From: Epiperipatus broadwayi | Taxonomy: Eukaryota; Onychophora; Udeonychophora; Euonychophora; Peripatidae | Assembly (NCBI GenBank): GCA_028023455.1 | Contig: JAQFVV010006215.1 | Coordinates: forward strand, 6,989,230-7,053,229 | Length of the DNA: 64,000 nt | Direction: 5' to 3' | The notes under the pieces: generated by a model | Seen by the model: only the letters and a program-made list of their open reading frames with translations | Told to the model about the DNA's origin: nothing | The model's database searches: none | Program-made: the position numbers and the translations under genes | Shown here: positions 9,940 to 21,871 of the stretch, in pieces | Layout: every line of letters begins with the position of its first letter | How positions within the stretch are numbered: the stretch's first letter is position 1

Positions 9940-10552
9940 TAGATGGCGTTTTACCAAAAACACCGACCAAGCGTACGTTTGTTTACATAAACGATCAAAG
10001 AGTCAGAATTAACTATCTCTTTCATTTTTGCCCACCCTCACTCAGATCAGCTGATTTCAAGCTGATTTGCTATCATCAGTGAAGGACAGAGACAAGAAAC
10101 TAGATCTAAACACTGACTCCAAGTATTTATGCACAAAGTTTCTATCAGCTTGCAAGCATGAAATTTTTCAGACCAATAAAGTCTTCAAACTCAGTCAAAC
10201 AAGCTAGATAGCTATATGGGTGTGATCTCAGTTCAGTTTCTCCACATAATGGCTTTGACTATGTGGAGAAACTGAACTGAGATCAGACCCATATAGCTAT
10301 CTAGCTTGTTTGACTGAGTTTGAAGACTTTATCGGTCTGAAAAATTTCATGCTTGCAAGGTGATAGAAACTTTGTGCATAAACACTTGGAGTCAGTGTTT
10401 AGATCTAGTTTCTTTGCTCTGTCCTTCACTGATGATAGCAAATCACCTGATCTGAGTGTGAGCAAAAATGAAAGATAGTTAATTCTGATTCTTTGATCGT
10501 TTATGTAAACAAACGTATGCTTGGTCGGTGTTTTTGGTAAAACGCCATCTAT
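9940..10552. mobile_element. Palindromic hammerhead element, about 600 bp
   Basis: Arms 9940-10242 and 10259-10552 are near-perfect inverted repeats around a short loop (TAATGGCTTTGACTA). They begin and end with ATCAATAGATGG / CCATCTATTGAT. The inner part carries the AACTGAACTGAGATCAG block shared with the 29.4-kb element and, more loosely, with the 427-bp retrozyme, so it belongs to the same superfamily. The left arm has a complete hammerhead on the minus strand. The right arm lost about 12 bases including GAAA. It abuts the retrozyme cluster on its left and a solo LTR on its right. Confidence 0.8.
10029..10088 (-). ncRNA. Hammerhead ribozyme motif with 10-nt palindromic stem III
   Basis: Minus-strand CUGAUGA (10079-10073), stem II AGC/GCU with loop AAAUCA and a U.U mismatch at its base, GAAA (10058-10055), then AUCAGCUGAU followed by C10045. 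Stem I is UUCA/UGAG plus outer UGUCC/GGGCA, separated by a GGU bulge. Stem III is a perfect 10-nt self-complementary sequence, so two copies could pair strongly. Confidence 0.75.
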
Positions 10553-10566
10553 TGATATATATATAT

Positions 10567-12708
10567 TGTAACGGGCACATACGTATGTTACATTATTTTT
10601 TATTAGTAAACATAGAAAAAAAAGTTCGCCAATAAAAATTTCTTTTTTAAGAATTAAAAACTGAAAATTAAAAAAATCATCTTAAACTCGTATATATAAA
10701 TCACACAGATAAAAAAAAAAATTATTAAAATAAAACTTTATTAAAAAGATTTAGAGATAAAAATATATCTTTAATCTTGGAAAACACATTAATTAATCAG
10801 AAATGGAAATGATTGTTTTAATTAGTTAAATGTAAGCTAGCCTTGGACATTTAAATGTAAAATCATCGGTCAGATGGGAAAACAATAGAAACTAATAGCC
10901 AATGAAGAGAAAAGCAATGGAATCAGACCTCAGCGAAAAGACCATCTCATCGATGACGCAATGTAAATTCAATCCTTCAAATTAATATAAAAAGACAAGT
11001 TTGGAAATTATTGAGGATAATTATTATTGAGAGAGGACAGATATGTGTTAGTGCAGAAGTGAAGGAGAAGGGATTGAAAATAGGCACTCTTCAATCCCTT
11101 CAGTTTTGCTAAGAAAGAAAGAGAAATGAACTATCGTTTTTCTATATTGAGGACCAGTTAAAGCAAAAACCTCCGGATGGATAAATAAATTGGCCAACAG
11201 AATACCAATCTTAGGATGGCGTGGGAATTCACGTTTATGGCAAGCAACGGATAAAGATGAACTGTTTAAACCGTAAGAACTTTATAAATAATGAACATTA
11301 AATTAAAACTTTCCATATTTAAATGATTGCAATATTATCCTATCTGACCAACTTAATTTATTAATAATGTTATTTGATGTATTTCCTTTTTTTATATATA
11401 TTTAAAATCATTTCCATTTATTTATTTATTTTTTGTTCTTTAAGTTTTATCATGATTTTTGTTTTTCGATAAATTAAAATATATCAATGTTAAACTTAAG
11501 TCGGGCGTGAATGGTTGTATAGATTTGTAAAGTTATATTAGGGGAGGGTAATCTTAGGTTATTTGTGTCGTTGTTAAATTGGGTCAATGGATTGGATATA
11601 TTGATGTAGTTAGTAGATGTAGTCGGAGATTCGCTACTGGCAGAACCGTTTATATATATGCCGCACTCACCCGTTTGCCTATGGAAGGATTTATAAGACG
11701 GAGAACGCAGTTCCTTTCTATGGAGTTTTTTTTTTATTGTTCTTCTCGTTAGATAGATGTAATATTCCTATCTGATGAGAGTCAATGTCTTCTCTTAATC
11801 TTTTTGGTGCTGCCGTATTCGTATTACATTGAATGCATCGATATATCAGATAAATTGACGCCAGTTTTGGCTGCGAACCTTTAGCCTAAGGTTAAATAGG
11901 GATAGAATGTTTTATTTTCAAATGCAAATCTATGTAGTCTATTCATACTCGACACTAAATAAAAATGCATTAAATTTAAGTTGTTTATAGACGCTTGCAT
12001 GGATTGGTTATCGGTTAAGTATGTTTTGGGTTTTCATATTTGATCAAAATATATAGACATTCGATAAATAATGATATCTTACGGTGAGTATCTAAAATGT
12101 ATTTATTCGGATGTCTTTTAAGTTATTGGTGACAATGCAAGTATCTTATGGTGAATACTATTGGGTTACTTATAAATTTCCCTCTGCAATTGTCAGTATC
12201 AATGATTTTATATTTTGATCGTTTATGTTTATTTTAAAATGTTTTTAACTGTTGTAATCTATGTAACCGATCTATACTCAACATTTTAAAACAAACTTTT
12301 ATAAACTCCTCTGTGCGAACTTATAAAAAATCAAAATGTAAAGTTGTAAAAATTAAAATGTCAATTAAAATCAAAGTTAAAAATGTAAGTTAAATTTCAA
12401 AAGGTAAACTGATGCTAAAATAATTTTAAATCTTATATATATATGTGCGTAAATAAATTTTTGTATGTTAATTACTGGCAGTGGCTTATTTTATTTATTT
12501 TTTAATATTGAAATATAATTAGATAAGATATTATATTATTAAATCTCTGCTACTCCCTGAGCTAGTGACTTGGGCTAACGACCGGAACCAAAATATTTAA
12601 AAAAAAAATTTTTTTTTTTTGACTTACGTATCTGCCTACTTTATAAATTTTTTTAGGTTCAAATGCCTAGATGGCGCCCTGTTAAGTTTTATTCTCCGGA
12701 TTGTTACA
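10567..12708 (+). mobile_element. Solo LTR, 2142 bp, gypsy-type family
   Basis: Starts TGTAACGGGC, ends GGATTGTTACA, and is flanked by ATAT on both sides (10563-10566, 12709-12712). Read from the right end backwards, the order of short blocks (GGCGCCATCTAGG, then GTTCCGGTCG...CTCAGGGAG) matches the U5 end of the gypsy LTR at 45074. This puts transcription on the + strand. A TATA-like TTTATAAGACGG at 11690-11700 and a TATATATA at 11651 are promoter candidates, implying a U3 of about 1.1 kb. No internal element sequence remains, as expected after LTR recombination. Confidence 0.65.
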
Positions 12709-12867
12709 ATATATATATAACTTGAAGGTTAAACTATAAAACATTAATAATGTAATTCAGTTCAAATTAATAGTTGTTTTAATAAAATTAAAATAATAAA
12801 ATGATTATTTTAGATAATTCATATATACACCCATAAAATAATTATTTTTTAAATTGTTTATATATAT

Positions 12868-15800
12868 TGTACCAGTCGGTTTTGTATGTTCATATAACAA
12901 GATCTAGAATCTAGGCAAGAGTAACTTAAGTCATGCGTGAGATACATAAGTCAGGAACACTCATGAACTCTATCCTATTTGCCTATTTTCCAGATCTACC
13001 AACTTATGAGCAGCAATCCTGATGATACCCGATCTATTTTTATCTCTCTCGTCTGGCATCGCAAAGCAAAGAAACAACAGACTATTTAGACATGGACACT
13101 ACGGTGAAACCCTTAGCATAATAATAATCACAAGTTCTATCATGTTTAAAAGATCATGACTTTTCACATTATTTACATATAATATTAGCGATATATTTTC
13201 ATCTAGTCATAGTAAGCATAATTTGTTTAATCAAGATATAATATTGATTAACTAAAGAAAACAATGATTCCGAAGGCTTAGTTATATATATATTTCTAAT
13301 TTATTAACATAAATAAAATAAAGCATTAGTAAGTTAATTACAATAATTCTCCATTGATTATCATTAGCCTCTTTACATTTTATTTATAACATAAGATTTT
13401 TTTTTACAGTTTAAGAAATCATGTACACATTCATTAGTAGGTTATTTTAGTGTGGGCTGATTTATATGCCAATAACTGACTGATTACATTATAGAAATTA
13501 TTTGTCTAGTGCTATGATACAAGAATATTACGAGTCTTTGATCCACCCCTAGAGAGAAAATTAGCACTTGACTGAATTTAACTAGCAAGTATTATTTAAT
13601 TTTATTACAACTTTAAATAATTATCACTAACATTAATAAATTGAATAATTATTCTTAGCTTACGGTGAGCAAGAAACATATGTCGGAGAGGTCATTTGAA
13701 AGTATAACTGTGTCGCAGAAAGGCGCACACATAAGAATATTAATAAATTAAAGAAAACTGTGTAATAAAATCATAGCATTATGGCTGATGGATATTCATA
13801 GGTTTTTATTTGAAATGAGAAATAAGAGAGCGGTGCAAGCATGATGGCGTATTTATCTGTGATCTGATCCAGTCTCGGATCCTAAAAGGTGCTTCATATT
13901 TTATATTGAAGAAATAGAGACTGATTTCTTTTTGCATCTTTAGCAGAGCAATCCCGTGCAGAGCTACCTCACGTAGCAAAGAAGGTCCCAAGGAGGGTTC
14001 ATAGCCTTGTTCTCGGACCTGAATATGATGAAACGGAGTTTGGCTTTTTGATATGCCCGATGGAATGAAGCAAACATATATAAAAGTAAACAAAGGAGCC
14101 TGTCTGCATGCAACGCTTGAAACAACATATATAAAACTTTTAATTTCAAAATTATTTAACTAATACCTATGTATTTGGAATATCCAGTGTAATGATATGA
14201 CCGAATTACTAAACAGTGTTGGATAACTTAACTAAAATGATAGAAATATTAATCTACTTTGACTTGAGAATATCCTTTCCTTATTACATTAACTTATATA
14301 AACTTCCCACAAAAGTTAGAACAAAAGGCGGATATTCGATTATAAGTTCTTTTAGAACATACTACAAATAATCATATATAATGTTAGGTGGTGGTTATTG
14401 AGATTTACTTCATAGAATAAAATATTTAATTTTAAATAAACACATTTTATGATTTTAGAACTAGCGTTATTATTTTTAAATTAGGAAAAACATTTCTTAG
14501 AATTATTTAACTAGAAAGGCAGATTCCTGCTCTGCTATTTGATTATAACATTAAAACATAATTAACTGGTTTTCTCCCAAGTTGGCGTCCACAGTAATGA
14601 AACTAACAAAATGTTTTTTTTAAACTAGTAATTAACTAACCTCCCTATGAAAAGAGGGTGGGGGTAAGTGAGAGAGTGAACTTGCTTGCGAGTTTAGGAG
14701 GTTATCGACATATTAATTTAAAAATATAAAATATAGCAATAAGTTATCAAATATTGTTGCCACACCAAAATGGAATAAGAAAATATCATTATATCATTGA
14801 GGCTTAATGATAGGAGAGACATTATTAAATAGTTTATATAGAAAGTTGAATATATATGAAAATCAGGTAAGAAAATTGCAAGTCATTTTAATTAATATTT
14901 GATTTCTGATCTCAAGATCAGCTAGGATTAGATTAAAGAAGTTAATAATTGAAAACATTTGGATTAATGTTTAAATTGAGGAGGGTTTATGGATCTTAGG
15001 TAGCAGCATGAATTCTTTACCTTAATCATTAGTAGCAGTCCTTGGTGAGTTGCAGCATCTATAAGGTTTCGTAGACTAGATCTAGTTCATAATTCTTGTT
15101 TGTCAGGCAGGTAGCGTTTCCATTATTTAACTTTCAAGTACATTATTATAGTTCATGGGTAGACAGGTCCAGGGCGATACCTTTGTGGAAGACGGCATTG
15201 GAACGGCCAGGAAAGGTGGATTTTTCCTCTACTCATGGCACTTTGATTTGAAAATATGATCAGCATGGAGTAAGTTGGCCATTGCTCTTCAAAAATAGGT
15301 GTTCCTTGTTCTGCATTCAAATTTAGCCTTAATTATACATTTGTTAAATTTGTTACGGAATGCTTTTAGTTATAGAACCTGGGGCACTTTACATACCTTG
15401 GCCATCTGCAATTTGCAGACCAGATGCACGCTTTTTTTAATAAGTCAGAAAACAATACAAGCTGGCCGAACATTTCTCAAAGGCTTGTTTTAAAATCTAA
15501 TCTTAGATTTTAAAACTAACTTAGAATGGACAAATTTTTCCACTAATGAGTCTTATATTATGTTTATGAAATTATAATATTTCTAACTTTGCTAATTACT
15601 CTAATTGTGTTTGAGAATATTCGGCAGGATTGCATCAGTTTTTCTGACTGCCATTACTGAAAATAAATAATATTTTTAAATATACAATATAATATAACAT
15701 ACATGAATATAATTATTATTTTATAACTAATCATCTGTTATATATATATCCTTTATGCACTTATATGACTTTAAATTATATAAAATATTATTTATTTAGG

Positions 15801-15958
15801 ATATTTGTAAATATCTTCATCATGGTTATTTTTGAAAGAAAAACAAAAAATTTGGATTGGATAAGTGCATATATTAACGTAGGGATGGAATTTGGTTTGG
15901 TAGTGGTAGATTGGGTAAGGTTGTGAAGCGCAATCTAAGTCTCAGATTGACTGTTTCA
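12868..15958 (-). mobile_element. Solo LTR, 3091 bp, gypsy-type family
   Basis: Begins TGTACCAGTCGG and ends GATTGACTGTTTCA, with ATAT flanks at 12864-12867 and 15959-15962. The TGTTTCA right end equals that of the complete gypsy element at 45-56 kb, so the LTR reads on the minus strand. The short open frames inside (13806-14149, 15299-15493) have no family features and are taken as chance. Boundaries rest on terminal dinucleotides plus the 4-bp repeat. Confidence 0.6.
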
Positions 15959-15962
15959 ATAT

Positions 15963-18900
15963 ATATTAATAATTATTTAAATTGACTAACCTTAATAATC
16001 AAGAAGTCAAACCGAGAGACAACCTTAAGTAAAGTGACATCTTGGCAAGTAAACACAAAGAAAATAAAATTTAGAATCCAATTATTCAATTATTAATAAT
16101 ATCAACTATTGTCGAATATGAAGTCATAAAATCAAAATTGTATATTTAAAACATGTTACCGGAAGTCGATTCTACTATAAACACTGGATCAAATAATTTC
16201 AAAATTAATTCTTTTGTCAATGAACTAGCCACTACATATGGTCATTTTGATGTGTTCGAATTCCGAACATATTAATAGATGGATCAATAATTTGAACGAA
16301 TCTTCTTGTTGATATAATTTTTATTAGAAAAGAACTCCAATTTCACTGAATAAAAAGAATAAATAAATTACTCTTTAGTATTATCAATTATAATTTCAAA
16401 AAGAAATTATATGTATATATATTTTATTTATTAATTAAAGGAACTCTTAATAAAAATTGTTCTAAATTGGAATCATAAAGAAGATAAATTTTCATCAAAA
16501 AGCATTTATTTATGTAAATTAAATTATATTAATTAGATAATAAGTACATAAAATGCTTTGTGAGTAAAAAAACAATTTGTCATAGAATCCAATGCTTTTA
16601 TCTTAACCTAAAATAATATAATTATTCATTCCTACTGAAATGCCTAATTTATATGCGAACTTCATCTATATAATTAAAAATGCAATTTCAATTTATATCG
16701 AAATAATTTATGGAAGAAGATGTCAACATCATACAAGAGGAAGAATTCAGAACAACAGAGTATATTAATTGACCCACCGAAGATTGATAACCAGAAAATA
16801 AAGAACTTTATCCTTAATGGACATTACTTCACAAAGCATGTAAATGAATAGGACAAAACCATAAACTTTTAATACATATTATCGTTATGTGTATCATCAA
16901 CTTCAGACATCTAATTTTATTTCCTTTGCTTCCAAAATCTATTTACATTGAAATAATCCATTTAAGGAAGGTTATTAGATGAAGAGAAATGGAAAGATCA
17001 TTGGTTTAAATATTTTTTTAAAAATAAAATTTAGGTCTTCCTTATAATGCGACGTGACCGAGGTAAAATAATTTAATATGGAGGTAATATTTTATTATTC
17101 TTCATATTGATTTTATTCTTGACAGAACAGAAATTTTTTATTTATTACTAACATAATTATTATTCTTGATGTAAATGATTAACATCCTTGGGTGTGCGAT
17201 CTTTTATTTCATAATAATGACTACACATAGAAAGGGGTTCTTATAAAATTGGAATTCCTATATAAGAATTGGATTATATAAAATCTTCATTTATACATAC
17301 AATGTTCATATTAAATTTAGCTAGTTAGTATCATAATTTTTTTTTGTTGTTGTTGGATTTATAAAATTTTATTGTTTATTTAAAATTTTGTCGTTTTATG
17401 ATGCATATCTACTATGGGAATATGGGAAGGTCTTATTTTAATTTGTTATTATAAAATAGTAGGAACATATGTAAAGCACTTACAATTATAATTTTTTTGT
17501 TATATAAAATAAATTTAAATTGTTATCAGTTAATAAACATTGTTAAAGTTTATTTTAAATTCAAGGAGGTCTCTGATTTATTTTAATTATTTATTCAGTT
17601 TCCGAAATAAATAAGATATGAATACACATACCCATATATATATTAAGTACTATTATTAATGTAGGTTATTGTTGCAAACACCTGAAGACAGTTAAATGTA
17701 AATACTACCCTGAGTTTGAATACTGAGCATAATGGAACCATGAATGAATTAATCTAGATTGCATCTGTATTGAATATTTAATTTTAAATTATCTTATTTG
17801 AAATAGGTTCAATCTTGGATTAAAGTTAAATCGTATCATTCATAACATCTTATATGAAGACCCTAAATCTGATTATAGTTAGAGGTGACTGCCTTGATTC
17901 CTTGAGAGGATTCACACTGTTTACAATAGTTCTAAAATTTTGTAAAACTTTTAGCATTCCACTTAGAAAATATGCTATTATGGAAAATATTGCAAATCAA
18001 ATTCGGAAAAGATAAAGAATAAAATATATATGCTTTCAACAAAAACTGTAGAAATTTCATTAACATAAATAATTGTGCATGCCGCTTTGAGACAAAACAT
18101 TGCTACTGACATATTGGAAAATTTATTTACAAATTTTACTTCTTTTTTTTAATTTGATCATGGACAGTGCTTTGAGAAGGTAAATGAGTTGAATATTATA
18201 AAATTTGCTAATTTTAATGATTTTTGTTTATTTACATTTTTATTTAATTGTTTATACTTTTTCTTGGACAGCATATAATTAATGTTGTTTAGGTAAATAC
18301 AGCTTATTTCATGTCTCCACTGTAATTTGATCAATAGGAATTTTTAATGCTAAAAATGATTAGTGTAAAAATGATGGAAAAGGTAAATAATAAATATGAG
18401 GAAAAAAAATCAAATCTTATAATGAATTGTAATGTATTGATCTACTTGTAATTAAATATCTATCTTTGCTTATGCTATTTTAATCAGAGAAAAGTTTAAT
18501 TTCAGATAAAATAAAAAGTCTTTGATTTTAGTCAATATAAACTAAAGAATTTTTGCATCATGAATTTTTTCTCCCAAATAAATATTTTTAGTTAAACTTG
18601 AACACATATTTTCTTTAAAAATCAATATCACCAATAATAATAATAAAAAGTATTAGTTAGTCTAATAAAATCTTTTTCAATTTTATCAAAATGATATTTT
18701 AGAACATGTGGATACAATTTTTCACTTAGATTTCTATGTAATTTATATATATATATTTAAAAGAAATCAACTTAAATGATAAATCATGAAATTGGATTTT
18801 ATCTTTATTATTATTTTTAATGGAGAAATTTAATTTTAAATATGTTGTAGATATGCAAAAAATGATCTTTACTTTTTATGTTCATAAATTTGATTCATTA

Positions 18901-19598
18901 CTGACCTTGGGTACTTTCTAAATATTTATCTGTTTAAGGGTGTTATTGCCACTTGCTTATAGAAATATGATAGCTCTTCACTAATGTTAAAGAATGTTTC
19001 ATATTACAATCATATCTTCTTGCTTTCATAATCACTATTGACACTCATTTAACGAAACTAGTTTAAACTGGGACCTATATCTCAAACTAATATTGCTAGA
19101 TATCCATTTGTCAGTCAGTATTGAATGACTATTTGTGTTAGTTATTTGCTGCCTATATGGAAAAAAAAATAATCCTTGAAAAATTAGTTAAGTTAGGACT
19201 AATTTATATTTAAGAAAAATTGTTCCATTCTACAATCAAAAACTACAATTGATTAAATTAAAAAGTTTAATAGTTATTTCAAAAGAGTATTTCTTTTAAT
19301 TATGAAAAAATGTTCACAAATGAAAATAGAAATCACTGTGCTTGTTCTTCTAAATTATTCTTTACTGAGAAAATTCAGATTATTATAAATCTTAAGAGTT
19401 TCAAAGATTATTGATAATATTACTGATTTTTTTAGAATTAAATCTATAACTAGTATTTTCATTGAATATTTCATTTACTCTTATATCTAAACAATTTTTT
19501 TAAAGTAAAATATTCAAAAGGTTAAAATAATTGAATTATTCACACTTAGCCTTTTTCCAGTCAAAAAGATCACTATAAGTTGTTATCAGAATTATATT
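15963..19598. other. AT-rich sequence, nothing recognised
   Basis: Very AT-rich with no supported frame, terminal repeat or motif. It forms part of the long intron between the exons at 2111 and 20795 if that gene model is right. Confidence 0.55.
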
Positions 19599-19617
19599 AA
19601 AAATTATCACTATTTTT

Positions 19618-19687
19618 TTTTTTTTCATATGTCAGATACGTTGTTTGGAAGGCAGCTACGCTAATCGCTAGGCCACCAACACCTGAC
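19618..19687 (-). mobile_element. Very short tRNA-type SINE (70 bp) with perfect 19-bp duplication
   Basis: A 70-bp insert is flanked by AAAAATTATCACTATTTTT at 19599-19617 and, without mismatch, at 19688-19706. On the minus strand it starts GTCAGGTGTTGGTGGCCTAG, has a box A-like GGCCTAGCGATTAGCG, and ends in an A-rich tail next to one duplication. It is shorter than normal SINEs and lacks a clear box B, so it is likely a 3'- or 5'-truncated tRNA-head retroposon. The intact duplication implies a recent event. Confidence 0.75.
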
Positions 19688-19736
19688 AAAAATTATCACT
19701 ATTTTTACATTTTTTTTATCTAATTTCTGCATTAAC

Positions 19737-19935
19737 TGTAATAACTTAGTAAATATTTAGACATTTAACAACAGAACAGGTTTTTCAATGTTATAAATAT
19801 TTATTTTATTCAGCTAAGTACTTTCAATACTAAACATTAGTATTGAAAGTGCTTAGCTGAATAAAATAAATGTTTGTAACATTGAAAAACCTGTTCTGTT
19901 ACTAAAGGTCTAAACATTTACTAAGTTATCAATGT
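19737..19935. repeat. Perfect-type hairpin, arms about 95 bp
   Basis: ACAGAACAGGTTTTTCAATG...GTACTTTCAATACTAA is followed after a short loop by its reverse complement (TTAGTATTGAAAGTGC...). Only a few mismatches separate the arms. It could be a small foldback MITE. No target duplication was found. Confidence 0.75.
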
Positions 19936-20794
19936 TTAAGTAAAATCATACATTGGATTTCATTATTTTTTTATGAGTTCAGTATTATAATGTGCATACA
20001 ATTAAATAGTTTGTGTCAGTTTTAAGATGTTTGCTTTTTGAGCCATTAATCAAAATTTTAATTAATACACAATACTTGACTTCTCTGCTTCAACATACAA
20101 ATTTATATTATATTTTTAAAGTCTAAGTTGGCATATCTTATGTTGTAGCCTTTTATCTATATTAGTTAGTGATTTGAATAAAAAAAAAATTTTAAATTTA
20201 AAAAAAAACCCGGCATAATTACAACTTTTTAATTACTAATAACTTGAGTAAGCTATTTTGGTAAGTCGTTATAATAATTTAAAAATAACTATTGTAAAAA
20301 TCATAATGAATGCAAAAAGTAATATTTTGAAAAAATGGAAACATTAATAAGTGCATAAAATAATAATTATACCTTCAAAAATCAAATGCTTGAAAGTTGC
20401 AATTATTTGAATTGTAATAAATATCTTAATTCTAATTTTAATAGACACAAACAAGCAAATTGATATTTGCATTGCAAGAGATATGAAATGTAATAGCATT
20501 TCTGAGTTTGTGTCAAATGCTATTTTTAAATATGAATCAGTGAAAGCTAACTTGATGTCACATTCAAGCTTGAAATTTTTTAAAACTTATATTTCTAGTG
20601 AGTATGGTAAAATTAATTATTTTAATCTATATATCCTATGCATGGTATTATCATATTCATATTTCAAAAAAGTATTTTTTTTTTTTTAAATTATATTTTA
20701 TAATAAAGGAATTTTTTTTTTTTTTTTAAATGTTAGAAAATTGTTGGTGACATTTTTATTATTTCTTTTAACACAATTTATATATTTTTTATAG
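19936..20794. other. AT-rich intronic sequence; one weak exon-like stretch
   Basis: The segment 20446-20600 is open for about 50 codons and ends at a good GTGAGT donor. Its reading phase fits neither the exon at 2111 nor the one at 20795, so it is not called as an exon. The rest is AT-rich with long T runs at 20675-20690 and 20712-20728. Confidence 0.5.
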
Positions 20795-20857
20795 AAAATG
20801 GAAAGAGAAATAACTAGACTACATCAATTTTCAAAAAAAGCAGATTTTATTTCTAAG
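20795..20857 (+). CDS. 63-nt internal exon of the same unidentified gene
   Basis: A TTTTTTATAG acceptor and an AAG/GTAATT donor bound 21 codons (KMEREITRLHQFSKKADFISK). Only this frame is open, starting and ending in phase 0. That joins in phase to the exon at 1934-2111 before it and the one at 61940 after it. The peptide is charged and helix-forming, continuing the coiled-coil character. The product is unknown. The exon is short, so the call depends on the phase agreement. Confidence 0.5.
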
Positions 20858-20873
20858 GTAATTTAATTTGTGT

Positions 20874-20907
<34 letters not shown>

Positions 20908-21867
20908 GTGAAACATGGAAATATTTCATGAATAAAAAATATTAAATGTTTTCAAGTTTGTATGTGTGTGTAGTCATTCAGGAAATCCATTTATTTTAAT
21001 AAGATCTTAGTTTCTGAAAAAGTTACTGAATTTTTAATGACGTGAAATAATAATATGAAATAAATTATCTTCTCTCTGTTTTTATGTATGGAAAAACTTA
21101 AAAAAATTATCATATGCTCATATATTATGAATCAGAATATTTAAGTATTTTCTATCGTATTATTATGAAAATAATATATTAGGCACTACATATAATAGTG
21201 AAATATTGAATTGTAAATTATAATGACATATGACAAGAATGGTTTCAAAGGAATTTCCTCATTAGTTATGCCAAGTTCTCAAATATCACTAATTACAAAT
21301 CAGCTTGTAAATATTTTAGTACCATAGGTCACAATTCAGAATTCGGATCTTCTAATATTTTATTTTCATAATGACCTGATAAATGAAGTGTTATGATTTC
21401 TAATATTATTAGTTACAAGTTATTAATGCATTAAATAACATAATTTATATATGTAAACAAATTTTATCTGGATAATTATTTTCAGATGTACATAATTGGC
21501 CTTGATATTAAATAGCTTATTTTAAACGTTGGCTAGTGTATATTACAATTTAACAATAGCATGTTTGGTTTTATAACATGCATTTTGTCATAACTTAATC
21601 TACAAATATAGAATTCTGCTATAACTTTAATGTTGACAGTTTTTAGATAAATGTATCAAAATTATGAATAACTATTTATTTATAACTGAAATAATTTAAT
21701 ATATAAAATTTTAATTCTTACTTAGTTTGCTAATGAACAAAAAGGATTTATTGGAATAAATGCCAAGAGTAGATTACTGTTTTAAATTTTTAATTACTTG
21801 TGAGTCATTAAATATTTTTTAAGTTATAATACTATTTGGATGCTTAGTTTTGATACTAATGTATTCA
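20858..21867. repeat. AT-rich intron with (AT)n(GT)n microsatellite
   Basis: An AT run followed by a GT run at 20881-20911 is the only distinct feature. Confidence 0.7.
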
Positions 21868-21871
21868 ATAT

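Noticed and set aside
13030-13060. CTGATGA sequences at 13030, 21920 and 40610
   Set aside because: None is followed at hammerhead distance by a stem II and GAAA.
13806-14149. Overlapping minus-strand open frames
   Set aside because: They lie inside a solo LTR, in two frames over the same bases, with no recognisable domain.
20446-20600. Possible exon ending at a GTGAGT donor
   Set aside because: Its reading phase joins neither to the exon ending at 2111 nor to the one starting at 20795, and the amino-acid sequence is unremarkable.
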